Position numbers and translations under genes: made by a program. From NCBI RefSeq assembly GCF_023612255.1, contig NZ_CP063231.1, forward strand, positions 1,966,001-2,030,000: a stretch of 64,000 nucleotides of DNA, read 5' to 3'. The notes beneath the pieces were generated by a model. It was not told where the DNA came from and searched no databases. It saw only the letters and a program-made list of their open reading frames with translations. This DNA comes from Luteibacter flocculans (GTDB lineage: Bacteria > Pseudomonadota > Gammaproteobacteria > Xanthomonadales > Rhodanobacteraceae). Below, piece after piece: positions 26,382 through 35,909 of the stretch; the first letter of the stretch is position 1, and every line of letters begins with the position of its first letter.

Positions 26382-29300
26382 TCAGTTCCCCGGGCGCTGC
26401 GTTTTCGCACGGGCCACGCGCCCGAGCAGGGCCAGCAGGGCGCTCATCGACACGGGCTTGCTGAGGTGTGCGTCGAAGCCGGCCTGCAGTGCCTTGCGTT
26501 CGTCCTGGGGCCGTCCGAAACCGGTCAGGGCAATGGCGGTCACTCCGCGGGCGCTGTCCAGTTCACGCACGCGACGGATCAGATCGAAACCGTCCATTTC
26601 GGGCATGCCGATGTCCGAGAGCAGAATGTCGTACTCGCCCGTGGCGAGCCGTTCCAGCGCCTGCTGGCCCGACGGCACCGCGGCGACGGTGGCACCTTCC
26701 AGTTCCAACAGCTCGGAGAATGGCGCGAGAAGTTCCTCCGAGTCGTCGACGAGGACGACGCGGCAACCGGTGAGGTTGCCGCTGGGCAGCGACAGCACCG
26801 AGCCGTGGGCGCTGGCGACGGCTCGCAGAGGAAGCGTCACCGTGAACACCGCACCCCTGTCCGGGCCGTCCGACTGCGCGGCCACCGTGCCGCCATGCAG
26901 TTCGACCAGTTGCTTGACCAAGGCGAGACCGATGCCCAGACCGCCACTGGCGAGATGCCGTCGGTGATTGCCCTGCTCGAAGATGTCGAAGGCGCGGGCG
27001 AGCACATCGGGAGGCATGCCTATGCCGTCGTCCGCGACGCGCAGCGACACGGCGTCGCCGCCGCGATCCAGGCGCACTTCGATATGTCCGTCGTGCCGGG
27101 AGAATTTTCCGGCGTTGCTGAGCAGATTCCATACGATCTGTTCCACGCGCACGGCATCGGCCATCAGCGTCACGTCTTCCGCGGGGAGTTGCACGTCCAG
27201 ACGGATATCCCGACCTGCGAGGTCCTTTTCGATGCCTTCGGCGATGCGGCGAATGCAGTCGGAGACGTTCACTGGGGCGACGTTGAGGGTGAGCTTGCCG
27301 GTATTGATCCGCGACAGGTCGAGCAGGTCGTCGATGATCTGTGCCTGGCCTTCCACCGTGCGGCGAATGGCTTCCGCGGCCTTCCGCAGGCGCGGATCGT
27401 CTTTGGCGGCGGCTGTGCGCGCCACCAGTTCCGCATTCATGAGAATGAGATTCAACGGGTGCTTCAATTCGTGCGACATCACCGCCAGGAACTCGTCCTT
27501 CAACTCGATCGTGCTCTGTGCCTGCTGGCGGGACGCCTGCTCGGCCGTCAGCAGTTCCTCGCGCAGGCGCTCGCGTTCCTTGTCGGTGGTGACGTCGCGG
27601 GCGATCTTGGCAAAGCCATGGAAGCCCCCGCGGTAGAGCGGCGTAGTGATGCCGCTGCAGAAGATTCGCTGCCCGTCGTTGCGCACGTGCCAGCGGTCGT
27701 CATGCGCGCGTCCTTCATGGCGGGCCTGCTCCATCTCGCGGCGGAACGCTCCGCGTGCGCGATCCTCAGGGGTAAAGATGAGATCGCCGTGGTGGCCGAT
27801 GGCGTCGTCCGCCGAATAGCCGAAGATCCGCTGCGCGCCCTTGCTCCAGGACGTGATGATGCCATTCGTATCGGTCGTCAGGATCGCGAAATCGGTAGCG
27901 CTGTCCGCGACGAGTCGCATGCGCTCGTCGCTGTGGCGCGCGGCTTCCTCGGCGGTGCGCCGACGCGTGATGTCGATGAACGTGAGCACGGCGCCTTCGA
28001 TGCGGTCTTCGGCCGTGCGGTAGGGAAGAATGCGCGCGATGTACCAGCGGCCGTCCTGGCTGCCGACTTCGCGTTCCACCGTGCGCAGCGACTGAAAGGC
28101 CTCGGCCGCGTCGTCGGCCAACGCCGGATAGTCCAGGCTGTGGTTGAGGTCCAGCAGAGGACGGCCGAGGTCGGCGGCAATGAGCCGGAAGACGTCCGCG
28201 GCGCGGGGTGTGAAACGCTTGATGCACATGTCCCGATCGACGAAGACCGTGGCAATGTCGGTCGAGGCGACCAGATTGTGCAGGTCGTCGTTGACCTTGG
28301 CGGTTTCCTCGACCTTGAGCTTCAGCTCGTGATTGACCGTAATCAACTCTTCATTGATCGACTGCAGTTCTTCCTTGCTCGTTTCGAGTTCTTCCGTGGC
28401 CGAACGCAGTTCCTCGTTGATCGACTGCAATTCCTCGTTCGAGGCCTTCAATTCTTCGCTGGAGCTTTCCGATTCCTCCACCGTGGCCTGCAGTCGTTCC
28501 TTGGCACGCTTCAGTTCCTCTTCCAACTGCAGCAGCATGGGTGTCTGCTCGGCCTGAATCTCGCCGTGGGTCGCGCTGTCCTTGATCGTTGTCTCGTGGA
28601 ACAGCACGAGCTGATACCCAGCCTCGCTATCGGGACTGCGAACAGGCCGTACTTCGATCGACACGGCTACCGGTACCCCGTCCCGGTCCAGTACGACGGC
28701 GCGTGAGCGTGCGGGCTTGTTCTCCTGTGCGGCCTGGAAAAGCGAGGTGCGCAACTCTAGCCGAAGCTCGGGCACGATCAGCGCCGTGAGTTGATAGGAG
28801 GGCGCACCGCCGATCATCCGCAGGTACGGCGCCGCGTCCTCCGACATGTGCGCGATGTGCCCCTCGCGATCGACGAGCACGCTCGGGGGCGCGTTGTCCT
28901 CCAGCGCCTTGCGATGCACTTCGCTGAGCGAGCGGAGCCGGCGTTCGTGCGACGCGGCGGCAGCCGTAGCAGCCTCGGTGGCGACCTGGGCCGGCATTTC
29001 GCGAGTGGGGCCCTTCAGATAATGCGCCACATGCCCGCCCGGCGCCGCCCGGTAGATGCGGTTCTTCTTGTCCACCGGGATGAAAAGCTTCGATGCGGCG
29101 TCGGCCGATTCCGAACTCCCGAGGAAAAGGTAACCCCCGGGACGAAGCGCGAAGTGGAACATTTCGAGGATCTGTACCTGAACGTCTCGCGTGAGGTAGA
29201 TCAGAAGATTGCGGCAACTGATGAGGTCGAGCTTCGAGAAGGGGGGATCCTGCAGCACGTTGTGCCGTGCGAACAGCACCTTCTCCCGAAGATGCTTCGG

Positions 29301-30530
29301 TACGCGATAGAAGTTGTCGTTGCGCGTCAGAAACCGGTTGACCCGGCTGGGTGCGATGTCGGTCACGACGGCTGCCGGATAGTTGCCCTGCCGGGCTTGC
29401 GCAATCGCATCGTCGTCGATGTCGGTAGCGAACACCTGCACGGATGCGTCTGCCGGGGCGGCCTCCGTAAGCAGCATGGCAAGGGAATAGGGTTCCTCGC
29501 CCGTGGCGCAGCCGGCACTCCACGCGCGAAGACGGCCCCGTTCGCCCAGGTCGGCCACCAATTGCGGAATGACCTCGCGCTCGAGTGCCTCGAAGGCTTC
29601 ACGGTCGCGGAAGAAGTTGGTGACGCTGATCAGCATGTCCTTGAGCAGCGCGGGGCGCTCGTTCGGATGGTCATGCAGAAAGTGGCGATAGTCTTCGAGC
29701 GTGTGCAATCCGTTGACCTGCATGCGACGCTCGATGCGTCGCAGGACCGTGGCTCGCTTGTAGGCGCTGAAGTCGTGGCCGGTCTTGGCCCGGAGTATCA
29801 GCATGATGTCGCGGAAGGCGTCCTGATCCAGAAGTTTCCCCTGGGCCTGGGGCTCGCCGGGTTCGTTGCCCGCCTCCGATGCGTCCTCCGGCACGCGGAT
29901 GTGCGCGGCCTCGCGCGTCAGAGAGAGAATGCGCTCGGGCAATTCGGCTACCGGCAGCACGATGTCCACGGCGCCCGTGGCGATCGCGGCACGCGGCATC
30001 TGGTCGTACTCTGCGTCGAGGGGGTGCTGGGCAAGCGTGATCCCGCCGCGCTCCCTGATGCGCGCGATCCCCACGGAACCGTCGGCGCCCGTACCCGTAA
30101 GAATGACCGCGAGTGCGCGTTCGCGATGTACCTCGGCCAGTGTGCGGAAGAAGAAATCGATGGCGACGTGCTTGCCGCGGATCTTCTCCATGTCCGTTAC
30201 CCGCAGGTAACCGTCATTCATTGACAGTGCCTTGCGTGGCGAAATGACGTAGACCTCGTTCATGCGCAAGGGAACGGGCTGAGTCACTTGGGTCACTCGC
30301 ATGGACGTAGACCGCTGGAGGATGCGGTCAGCCACACTGTCGTGTTTGGGCGAGAGGTGCATCACCACGACGAAAGCCATGCCGGGTGCCGCAGGCATGC
30401 CTTCGAAGAAGCGGGCCAGCGCCGCCAGGCCGCCCGCGGATGTGCCGATGCCGACGACCGGGAAGGTGAGGTCGCTCACCTTGACGGTGGGATCGGTTTC
30501 CGGATCGGGTGGGGGCATCGGCAGGGACAT
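26382..30530 (-). CDS. CheB-CheR-PAS-histidine kinase-receiver hybrid protein
   Basis: A 1382-residue soluble signalling protein. In order: a CheB methylesterase-like domain (~20-200; Ser in GIGTSAGGLAAL, VVVMHLSPKHDS, Asp in LTGTGADGSVGI); a CheR methyltransferase (~245-490; WSAGCATGEEPYSLAMLL SAM site); a long Glu-rich coiled coil (~640-745); two or more PAS domains (~755-1000); HisKA with His ~1020 (MSHELKHPLNLI); an ATPase domain (NLLSNAGKFSRHDG, GLGIGLALVKQLV); and a C-terminal receiver with Asp ~1306 (LLSDIGMPEMDGFDL). No transmembrane segment is seen. It lies 77 bp downstream of the NtrC-type regulator on the same strand, so the two may form a pathway. The mixed architecture is known in Xanthomonadales and other proteobacteria, but its signal is generally unknown. 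Confidence 0.92.
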   Translation of the reverse strand: MSLPMPPPDPETDPTVKVSDLTFPVVGIGTSAGGLAALARFFEGMPAAPGMAFVVVMHLSPKHDSVADRILQRSTSMRVTQVTQPVPLRMNEVYVISPRKALSMNDGYLRVTDMEKIRGKHVAIDFFFRTLAEVHRERALAVILTGTGADGSVGIARIRERGGITLAQHPLDAEYDQMPRAAIATGAVDIVLPVAELPERILSLTREAAHIRVPEDASEAGNEPGEPQAQGKLLDQDAFRDIMLILRAKTGHDFSAYKRATVLRRIERRMQVNGLHTLEDYRHFLHDHPNERPALLKDMLISVTNFFRDREAFEALEREVIPQLVADLGERGRLRAWSAGCATGEEPYSLAMLLTEAAPADASVQVFATDIDDDAIAQARQGNYPAAVVTDIAPSRVNRFLTRNDNFYRVPKHLREKVLFARHNVLQDPPFSKLDLISCRNLLIYLTRDVQVQILEMFHFALRPGGYLFLGSSESADAASKLFIPVDKKNRIYRAAPGGHVAHYLKGPTREMPAQVATEAATAAAASHERRLRSLSEVHRKALEDNAPPSVLVDREGHIAHMSEDAAPYLRMIGGAPSYQLTALIVPELRLELRTSLFQAAQENKPARSRAVVLDRDGVPVAVSIEVRPVRSPDSEAGYQLVLFHETTIKDSATHGEIQAEQTPMLLQLEEELKRAKERLQATVEESESSSEELKASNEELQSINEELRSATEELETSKEELQSINEELITVNHELKLKVEETAKVNDDLHNLVASTDIATVFVDRDMCIKRFTPRAADVFRLIAADLGRPLLDLNHSLDYPALADDAAEAFQSLRTVEREVGSQDGRWYIARILPYRTAEDRIEGAVLTFIDITRRRTAEEAARHSDERMRLVADSATDFAILTTDTNGIITSWSKGAQRIFGYSADDAIGHHGDLIFTPEDRARGAFRREMEQARHEGRAHDDRWHVRNDGQRIFCSGITTPLYRGGFHGFAKIARDVTTDKERERLREELLTAEQASRQQAQSTIELKDEFLAVMSHELKHPLNLILMNAELVARTAAAKDDPRLRKAAEAIRRTVEGQAQIIDDLLDLSRINTGKLTLNVAPVNVSDCIRRIAEGIEKDLAGRDIRLDVQLPAEDVTLMADAVRVEQIVWNLLSNAGKFSRHDGHIEVRLDRGGDAVSLRVADDGIGMPPDVLARAFDIFEQGNHRRHLASGGLGIGLALVKQLVELHGGTVAAQSDGPDRGAVFTVTLPLRAVASAHGSVLSLPSGNLTGCRVVLVDDSEELLAPFSELLELEGATVAAVPSGQQALERLATGEYDILLSDIGMPEMDGFDLIRRVRELDSARGVTAIALTGFGRPQDERKALQAGFDAHLSKPVSMSALLALLGRVARAKTQRPGN

Positions 30531-30607
30531 CGGAAGACCTTCGGGGACGAATGCGCGATTGTCACCCAGTCATGGCCGACGTGGGCGATTCGCCAAGGGA
30601 ACCCGCA

Positions 30608-31918
30608 TCAGGCATCGGTGGCGAGTGGCGAAAACGCAGCCTGGCGGTAGCGGACGAGCTTGTTGTAGATAGTCTTGGTGCTTATCCCGAGTTGCCTCGC
30701 GGCCATCGTGCGGTCGCCGCCACAGGCGGCCAGCGCTTCGAGGATCGCCGTTCGTTCGACGTCCGCGAGCGTTACCGGCCTTGGCGGCGGAAGAGCAGCC
30801 TGCGCATCCGTCGGGCGCTGCAATACGAGCCGTTCGCCACCTTGCAGGTAGGCTCGCTGCACGACCTGCCTCAGTTCGCGTACATTGCCGGTCCATGCAT
30901 GGCCGCGGAGGGCATCGAAGGCGTCCGCCGCAAAACGACGCAGCGTTCCGTACTCCGCATTGAGCCCGTCCAGGATGGACTGCGCAATCGGTATGAGATC
31001 GCCGGGACGCTCACGCAATGACGGCATGCGTACCTCATAGCCGGCGACGCGGAAATATAGGTCGGCGCGCAGCCGTCCTTCGGCTATCGCCTCACGAGGA
31101 ACGCGATTGGTGGCCGCTACGATGCGCACGTCCACGCGGCGTGGCATGCGGCTGCCCAGTGGCGTGATCTCCCCGCTTTCAAGGAATCGGAGCAGCGCGG
31201 CCTGAACGCCGAGGGGCGCTTCGGCCAATTCATCGAGGAACAGCGTGCCGCGATCCGCCTCGGCGATGAGGCCTGCCTGATGCTCCACCGCGCCGGTGAA
31301 GCTGCCGCGCTGGTGACCGAACAACTGGCTCGCGAGCAGGTCGGGCGATAGCGTCGCGCAATTAATGGCGTGGAAGGGCCCATCCCGTCCGCTGCGCGTG
31401 TGGACGAGACGTGCGGCCAGCTCCTTTCCCGTGCCGCTTTCGCCGTAAATGAGCACGGGAATCTTGCTGGGTGCCACGGTGTGCAGTTCTCCCAGCACCG
31501 CGCGCATCGCGTCAGACTCGCCGAGCAAGCGCCCCCTGTGGGCTCCGCTGGCGCTTTGCGGCGTACAGGCCAGCAACGCCTGAAACGTGGCAAAACGGAA
31601 AGGCTTCGTCAGTACGCCGAGTGTGCCGGGGACGCATTTGCCCGCCCAATGCGCGAGCGCGGCGTCGCCACTCATCACGATCTTCCGCGTGCTGGCAAAG
31701 CGAGGCTCCGACAGCAACTCCAGGCCGCAACCATCGGGTAACCCGATGTCTACGAGGGCGCAATCGAAACGACGTGTGGCCGCGGCTTCCACGGCCTCGC
31801 CAAGGGTCGTGACCGGGTGTGCTTCGAAACCCACCTCGCGGGCAAATCGAACGGCCTTCTCTGCAAAGGGGCGATCATCGTCGAGGACGAGCAACGTGCT
31901 GGCAGGCATCGTGGGCAT
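30608..31918 (-). CDS. NtrC-family sigma54-dependent response regulator
   Basis: A 436-residue activator of RpoN-dependent promoters. The receiver domain starts TLLVLDDDRPFAEKAV, with Asp ~57 (CALVDIGLPDG). The AAA+ domain contains Walker A IYGESGTGKELAARLVH, the sigma54-contact loop as GSFTGA instead of GAFTGA, Walker B GTLFLDELAEA, and RIVAATNRV. A Fis-type helix-turn-helix follows at the C-terminus (ILEALAACGGDRTMAARQLG then ISTKTIYNKL). ATG 31918 is used with GGAG eleven bases before; the frame extends to 32065 without conserved sequence. It is followed after 77 bp by the CheB/CheR hybrid kinase, a possible partner. I did not find a convincing sigma54 promoter nearby, so its targets are probably elsewhere. 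Confidence 0.92.
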   Translation of the reverse strand: MPTMPASTLLVLDDDRPFAEKAVRFAREVGFEAHPVTTLGEAVEAAATRRFDCALVDIGLPDGCGLELLSEPRFASTRKIVMSGDAALAHWAGKCVPGTLGVLTKPFRFATFQALLACTPQSASGAHRGRLLGESDAMRAVLGELHTVAPSKIPVLIYGESGTGKELAARLVHTRSGRDGPFHAINCATLSPDLLASQLFGHQRGSFTGAVEHQAGLIAEADRGTLFLDELAEAPLGVQAALLRFLESGEITPLGSRMPRRVDVRIVAATNRVPREAIAEGRLRADLYFRVAGYEVRMPSLRERPGDLIPIAQSILDGLNAEYGTLRRFAADAFDALRGHAWTGNVRELRQVVQRAYLQGGERLVLQRPTDAQAALPPPRPVTLADVERTAILEALAACGGDRTMAARQLGISTKTIYNKLVRYRQAAFSPLATDA

Positions 31919-32000
31919 GACGAAAGACTCCGGGGACTTCGGAGGCTGCGTCGCCCGCCGTGAGGACAGGGTCAACGCAAGGTCATGGCTCGGCACGGCC

Positions 32001-32025
32001 GGGACGCGGCAGTGTGCCGCGTCCC
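32001..32025 (-). terminator. Hairpin downstream of manganese catalase
   Basis: An 11-bp perfect stem (GGGACGCGGCA / TGCCGCGTCCC) with loop GTG, nine bases after the catalase stop in its direction. There is no U-tract. It could terminate transcription or protect the 3' end. Confidence 0.5.
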
Positions 32026-32033
32026 TTGCACCA

Positions 32034-32957
32034 TCAGCCTTTCGATTCCTGCTGAAGCGTCCCAAGGTCCGCGCCAGTGACTGGGTCGCGCTCGGGGTCG
32101 GATTGGCCGCGTAGTGCGAACGCCTGCACCGCTGCCTTTTCCTTGGCGGTCAGCGCGACGTCTGCATGACCGTCGCCTCCGTCCACGGGGATGTTCTTCT
32201 CGTTGGGCACCATGACCTCACTGAAGCCCTTGCCCTCGGCCCACGGCCCTGTGCTATCGCCTTCGCCACGCGACGTATTCACATAGGTATCCGTGAAACG
32301 AGGATCGCCCGGCAGCTTGCCCGGCGGGAAGCTCTTGTCCATCGAGTAGAGCGCCTTCTCGAACGACTTCTGGTGAGCGATCTCGCGCGTCATCAGGAAC
32401 GTCAGCGCATCGCGCACACCCGGATCGTCGGTGACGTTGATGAGGCGCTCGTACACGATCTTGGCACGCGCTTCGGCGGCAATATTCGAACGAAGATCCG
32501 CGGTCGGTTCGCCGATCGTGTCGATGTAGCCGGCGTTCCACAACTGGCCTGCCGAATTGACGAGGGCAGGGCCGCCGCCGTAGAGAATCTGCGTCACGTG
32601 GCTGTCGTTGCCCGCGCCTTGCAGCGCACGGTACATCTCCGCCTGCTGATCGGTGGTCTCGGCCAGCAATCCCTTCGCGCCACGGTTCAGCATGGCGATG
32701 ATGGAACCGATGACTTCCAGGTGGCTGAGTTCCTCGGTGGCGATGTCCAGCAGCATGTCCTTCCGGCCCGGATCTTCCTCGGCGAGGGCCTGAGTGAAAT
32801 AGCGCATGGCAGCGGCTAGCTCACCTTGCGGTCCGCCGAACTGCTCGAGCATGAGGTTGGCTAGGCCCGGATTGGACTCGCCCACGCGCACGGTGTATTG
32901 CAATCGCTTGTTGTGGTTGAACACTGGCTTGCTCCTGGCGGCTGGCTGAGACGTCAT
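32034..32957 (-). CDS. Manganese (non-heme) catalase, KatN-like
   Basis: A 307-residue dimanganese catalase that disproportionates hydrogen peroxide. The four-helix ferritin-like core carries metal-ligand segments GELAAAMRYFTQALAEED, IATEELSHLEVIGSIIAML, NIAAEARAKIVYERLINVT and LTREIAHQKSFEKAL-type residues (seen as MTREIAHQKSFEKALYSM), i.e. the expected Glu/His pairs. ADLRSN and the C-terminal tail YVNTSRGEGDSTGPW are typical of KatN and Bacillus YdbD. ATG 32957 is preferred to an in-frame TTG three codons earlier. In Salmonella katN is clustered with yciGFE in the RpoS regulon; here two YciF-like genes are close by, supporting a stationary-phase stress role. Confidence 0.93.
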   Translation of the reverse strand: MTSQPAARSKPVFNHNKRLQYTVRVGESNPGLANLMLEQFGGPQGELAAAMRYFTQALAEEDPGRKDMLLDIATEELSHLEVIGSIIAMLNRGAKGLLAETTDQQAEMYRALQGAGNDSHVTQILYGGGPALVNSAGQLWNAGYIDTIGEPTADLRSNIAAEARAKIVYERLINVTDDPGVRDALTFLMTREIAHQKSFEKALYSMDKSFPPGKLPGDPRFTDTYVNTSRGEGDSTGPWAEGKGFSEVMVPNEKNIPVDGGDGHADVALTAKEKAAVQAFALRGQSDPERDPVTGADLGTLQQESKG

Positions 32958-33123
32958 CTTTTCCAAAGCCAGGTGCAGGTGGGGGGCAACATCAGTGAGG
33001 ACCCATACACACTGCTGAACTGCGGTGCGTCATGCATCATCGCGTCGTCACATGCTTTCGCTTCGCACTGCACGTGTGCTCCATGACGATGACCGCTCCC
33101 CAACATGACATAGGAACACGAGC

Positions 33124-33633
33124 ATGGCCGAATTGCGCGAGAACCTTCTGGACTGGCTTCGTGATGCACATGCCATGGAACAGCAAGCGGAGCAGATGCT
33201 TCGTGCGCAGGCGTCCCGTATCGAGCACTATCCCATCGTGAAGGCGCGGATCGAGCAGCATCTCGATGAAACGCTTGGCCAGCAGGCGTTGTTGAAGGCA
33301 TGCATCGAGCGCCTGGGCGGATCGACCTCCGTCATGAAGGACACGTTGGGCCGCATGATGGCATTTGGCCAGGCGGCGGGCGGCATGGCGAACTCGGACG
33401 AGATCGTGAAGGGTGCCATCGCCAGCTACGTATTCGAGAACCTTGAGATCGCGACCTATACGTCACTCATCGCCGCAGCGAAGACAGTAGGTGATGTCGA
33501 GACCCAGCGCACCTGCGAGCAGATCCTGCCCCAGGAACAGGCTATGGCCGCGTGGATTCTCGAACACCTGCCGGAGTTGACCGAAGAGTTCCTCGTCCGG
33601 GACGCCACCCCGGACGTGGAAGCCAAGCGCTGA
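33124..33633 (+). CDS. YciF-like ferritin-fold stress protein (DUF892)
   Basis: A 169-residue four-helix-bundle protein. The first helix LLDWLRDAHAMEQQAEQML and the third FENLEIATYTSLIAAAK carry the Glu/His pattern of DUF892 proteins, which bind a di-iron-like site. ATG 33124 has an AGGAACA purine stretch upstream. It is transcribed away from the manganese catalase gene, with 166 bp between. Homologues YciE/YciF are induced by osmotic and stationary-phase stress, but their biochemical role is unsettled. Convergent with the SDR gene (9 bp apart). Confidence 0.85.
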   Translation: MAELRENLLDWLRDAHAMEQQAEQMLRAQASRIEHYPIVKARIEQHLDETLGQQALLKACIERLGGSTSVMKDTLGRMMAFGQAAGGMANSDEIVKGAIASYVFENLEIATYTSLIAAAKTVGDVETQRTCEQILPQEQAMAAWILEHLPELTEEFLVRDATPDVEAKR

Positions 33634-33642
33634 CCAAGCGCA

Positions 33643-34482
33643 TCAGGGACGCGGCGGCGACTCTTTGTCGCCCCGCGCCCGTCGTGGATCGTCGACGTCT
33701 TCGTACATCTTTTCATTCATACGCGCTTGCAGCTGTTCCGACATGAAGCGGCGCGAGAACACCATGGCCTTGTTCACCGCACCGACTACGGCGACGCGTT
33801 CGCCGCTCATGACCGCCTCGTAGCCGACCTGGGCCACTTCTTCCGGGTCCATCAGATTGGCTTTCTGAAAGGCGAAGCTCTCTTCGAGATCGCCCTTCGG
33901 AAAGAAATCAGTGTCTGTCGGACCCGGGCACAGCGCGGTCACCGATACGCCGGAGTCCTCCAGCTCCGTGGCGATGGCCTCACTCCACGAGAGCACGAAG
34001 GCCTTGCTCGCGTGGTAGACCGACATCGTCGGGCCTGGCTCGAAACCTGCGATCGAGGCGGTGTTGAGCAGGCGCCCATGACGTTGCGCGACCATCCGCG
34101 GAAGAAACAGCGAGGTCAGGCGTAGCACCGCCTCCACGTTGAGCCGCACGATCGACAGATGGGTGGCAATGGGCACCTCCGCGTAGTTGCCCTTGAAGCC
34201 GTGGCCCGCGTTGTTGACCAGGATGTCCACCTTCCAACCGGCGCTCAGTATGGCCTCGTCGATGACGGTCATGGCGTCCTTGTCTTCCAGGTCGACGGCG
34301 ACCACGAGGGTATCCACGCCGTGACGCTGTTCGATATCGATGGCGATGCGCTCCAACTCGGAAGCATCAGGCGCGACAAGGCAGACCGGATGCCCATGCG
34401 CGGCGAAGCGATGGGCGAGGTGCAAGCCAATGCCGCTGCTCGCGCCGGTGATGAGAACACGGTCGGTGCTGCGAATGTTCAT
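33643..34482 (-). CDS. Short-chain dehydrogenase/reductase
   Basis: A 279-residue classical SDR. NAD(P)-binding motif: VLITGASSGIGLHLAHRFAA. The NNAG motif lies in ILVNNAGHGFKG. The catalytic set is Ser in LLNTASIAGF and YHASK, followed by LCPGPTDTDFF. The last ~35 residues (MSEQLQARMNEKMYEDVDD etc.) form a charged tail. AGGAGA seven bases before ATG 34482 fixes the start. The gene lies in the 32-39 kb stress island, where SDRs of this 'DltE/YqjQ' sort commonly accompany YciF-like proteins. The substrate is unknown. Confidence 0.9.
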   Translation of the reverse strand: MNIRSTDRVLITGASSGIGLHLAHRFAAHGHPVCLVAPDASELERIAIDIEQRHGVDTLVVAVDLEDKDAMTVIDEAILSAGWKVDILVNNAGHGFKGNYAEVPIATHLSIVRLNVEAVLRLTSLFLPRMVAQRHGRLLNTASIAGFEPGPTMSVYHASKAFVLSWSEAIATELEDSGVSVTALCPGPTDTDFFPKGDLEESFAFQKANLMDPEEVAQVGYEAVMSGERVAVVGAVNKAMVFSRRFMSEQLQARMNEKMYEDVDDPRRARGDKESPPRP

Positions 34483-34708
34483 GGGCAGTCTCCTGGCTGG
34501 GACGGGGGCGCGGGACGCAGCGCTGTGAGCAACCTGGGCGTGCGGGCCTCAACGACGTGTTGCCTGCCGATGAAAGCGTGTGCACGTGAGTGAACGCAGC
34601 GATATCGCGCGCATACGTACCGATGTGCCTGCACGGACACGCGGTCTTGCCGCGATCGCGACGTGCGGCAGCGAACGATCGACCTGTCCCGACGCGAAGG
34701 AGATCTCG

Positions 34709-35899
34709 ATGCTAGCTACCACCTATCGGCGCCCCTACCGGGTCAGCGCAAGGCATGTTCCCGACCCGGTGATCGAGCACCCGTTCGACGCCATCGTGCG
34801 TGTCCTGCGCAGTTGCATATGCGGCTCGGACCTGCACCTCTATCACGGGCTCGTTCCCGACACGCGGGTCGGATCGATCTTCGGCCACGAATTCGTCGGC
34901 GAAGTGGTGGATGTGGGGAGCGGTGTGCGGAACCTGAAAGTGGGCGACCGCGTGCTCGTGCCGTTCAACATCTTCTGCGGCACTTGCTATTTCTGCCAGC
35001 GCGAGTTGTACAGCAACTGCCACAACGTGAATCCCGAAGCCACGGCGGTCGGCGGCATCTACGGTTACTCGCATACGACCGGCGGATACGACGGCGGGCA
35101 GGCCGAGTACGTGCGCGTGCCCTTCGCGGACATCGGTCCGACGATGATTCCGCCGGACATCCACATCGAGGATGCGGTGCTGCTGACCGACGTCGTGCCC
35201 ACAGGTTACCAGGCGGCGGAGATGGGCGATATCCGCGAGAACGATACGGTGGTGGTCTTTGGGGCCGGTCCTATCGGTCTGCTCGCCGCGCGCAGCGCGT
35301 GGTTGATGGGTGCGGGTAGGGTGATCGTGGTCGACCACGTGGACTATCGGCTCGATTTCGCCCGGCGCTTTGCGCACTGCGAGACGGTGGATTTCCGCTC
35401 GGTGGGCGATATGGCGATTCACATCAAGAAGATGACGGATGGCCTCGGCGCGGATGTCTGCATCGATGCCGTGGGCTGCGAGGCCTCCGGCAGCGTGATG
35501 CAGCGAGTGACGGGTGTCACCATGAAGCTCCAGGCGGGTGCCGCCACGGTTCTGCACTGGGCGATCAATTCGGTACGCAAGGGCGGCAACGTATCCATCG
35601 TGGGCGTCTACGGACCCACCTTCAATGCCGTGCCGATCGGCAACGCGATCAACAAGGGGCTGACATTGCGCATGAACCAAGCCAGCGTGAAGCGGCATCT
35701 CCCTCGGCTCATCGAGCACATTCAGGCGGGTCGCCTCAATCCGCGCGAGATCATCACGCATCGCGTGCCACTGGAGGAAGTGAGCGACGCGCACGAGATG
35801 TTCTCCGGCAAGAAGGATCAGTGCATCAAGACGGTACTGATTCCGCCCGGTGTCGATGTGGCTGCCTCGACTACCGCCGCCCCTATCACTACGCCTTGA
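34709..35899 (+). CDS. Zinc-dependent alcohol dehydrogenase, formaldehyde-dehydrogenase-like
   Basis: A 396-residue medium-chain dehydrogenase. The catalytic zinc site is SCICGSDLHLYHG plus GHEFVGEVVDVGS, and the structural zinc cysteines are in FCGTCYFCQRELYSNC. The NAD fold is VVVFGAGPIGLLAARSAWLM. The ~20-residue insertion around VNPEATAVGGIYGYSHTTGG and the C-terminal layout match the glutathione-independent formaldehyde dehydrogenase (FdhA-like) group. ATG 34709 sits seven bases after AAGGAG; the frame extends upstream to 34580 without conserved sequence. It precedes a small membrane-anchored protein gene by 10 bp, likely co-transcribed. Role: probably detoxification of aldehydes under stress; the true substrate is untested. 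Confidence 0.9.
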   Translation: MLATTYRRPYRVSARHVPDPVIEHPFDAIVRVLRSCICGSDLHLYHGLVPDTRVGSIFGHEFVGEVVDVGSGVRNLKVGDRVLVPFNIFCGTCYFCQRELYSNCHNVNPEATAVGGIYGYSHTTGGYDGGQAEYVRVPFADIGPTMIPPDIHIEDAVLLTDVVPTGYQAAEMGDIRENDTVVVFGAGPIGLLAARSAWLMGAGRVIVVDHVDYRLDFARRFAHCETVDFRSVGDMAIHIKKMTDGLGADVCIDAVGCEASGSVMQRVTGVTMKLQAGAATVLHWAINSVRKGGNVSIVGVYGPTFNAVPIGNAINKGLTLRMNQASVKRHLPRLIEHIQAGRLNPREIITHRVPLEEVSDAHEMFSGKKDQCIKTVLIPPGVDVAASTTAAPITTP

Positions 35900-35909
35900 G
35901 GTCCAGCGC

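Noticed and set aside
26466-28706. 746-residue rightward frame opposite the CheB/CheR hybrid
   Set aside because: Antisense shadow of a high-GC gene, rich in Arg/His/Gly with no recognisable domain; the minus-strand frame has full signalling domains.
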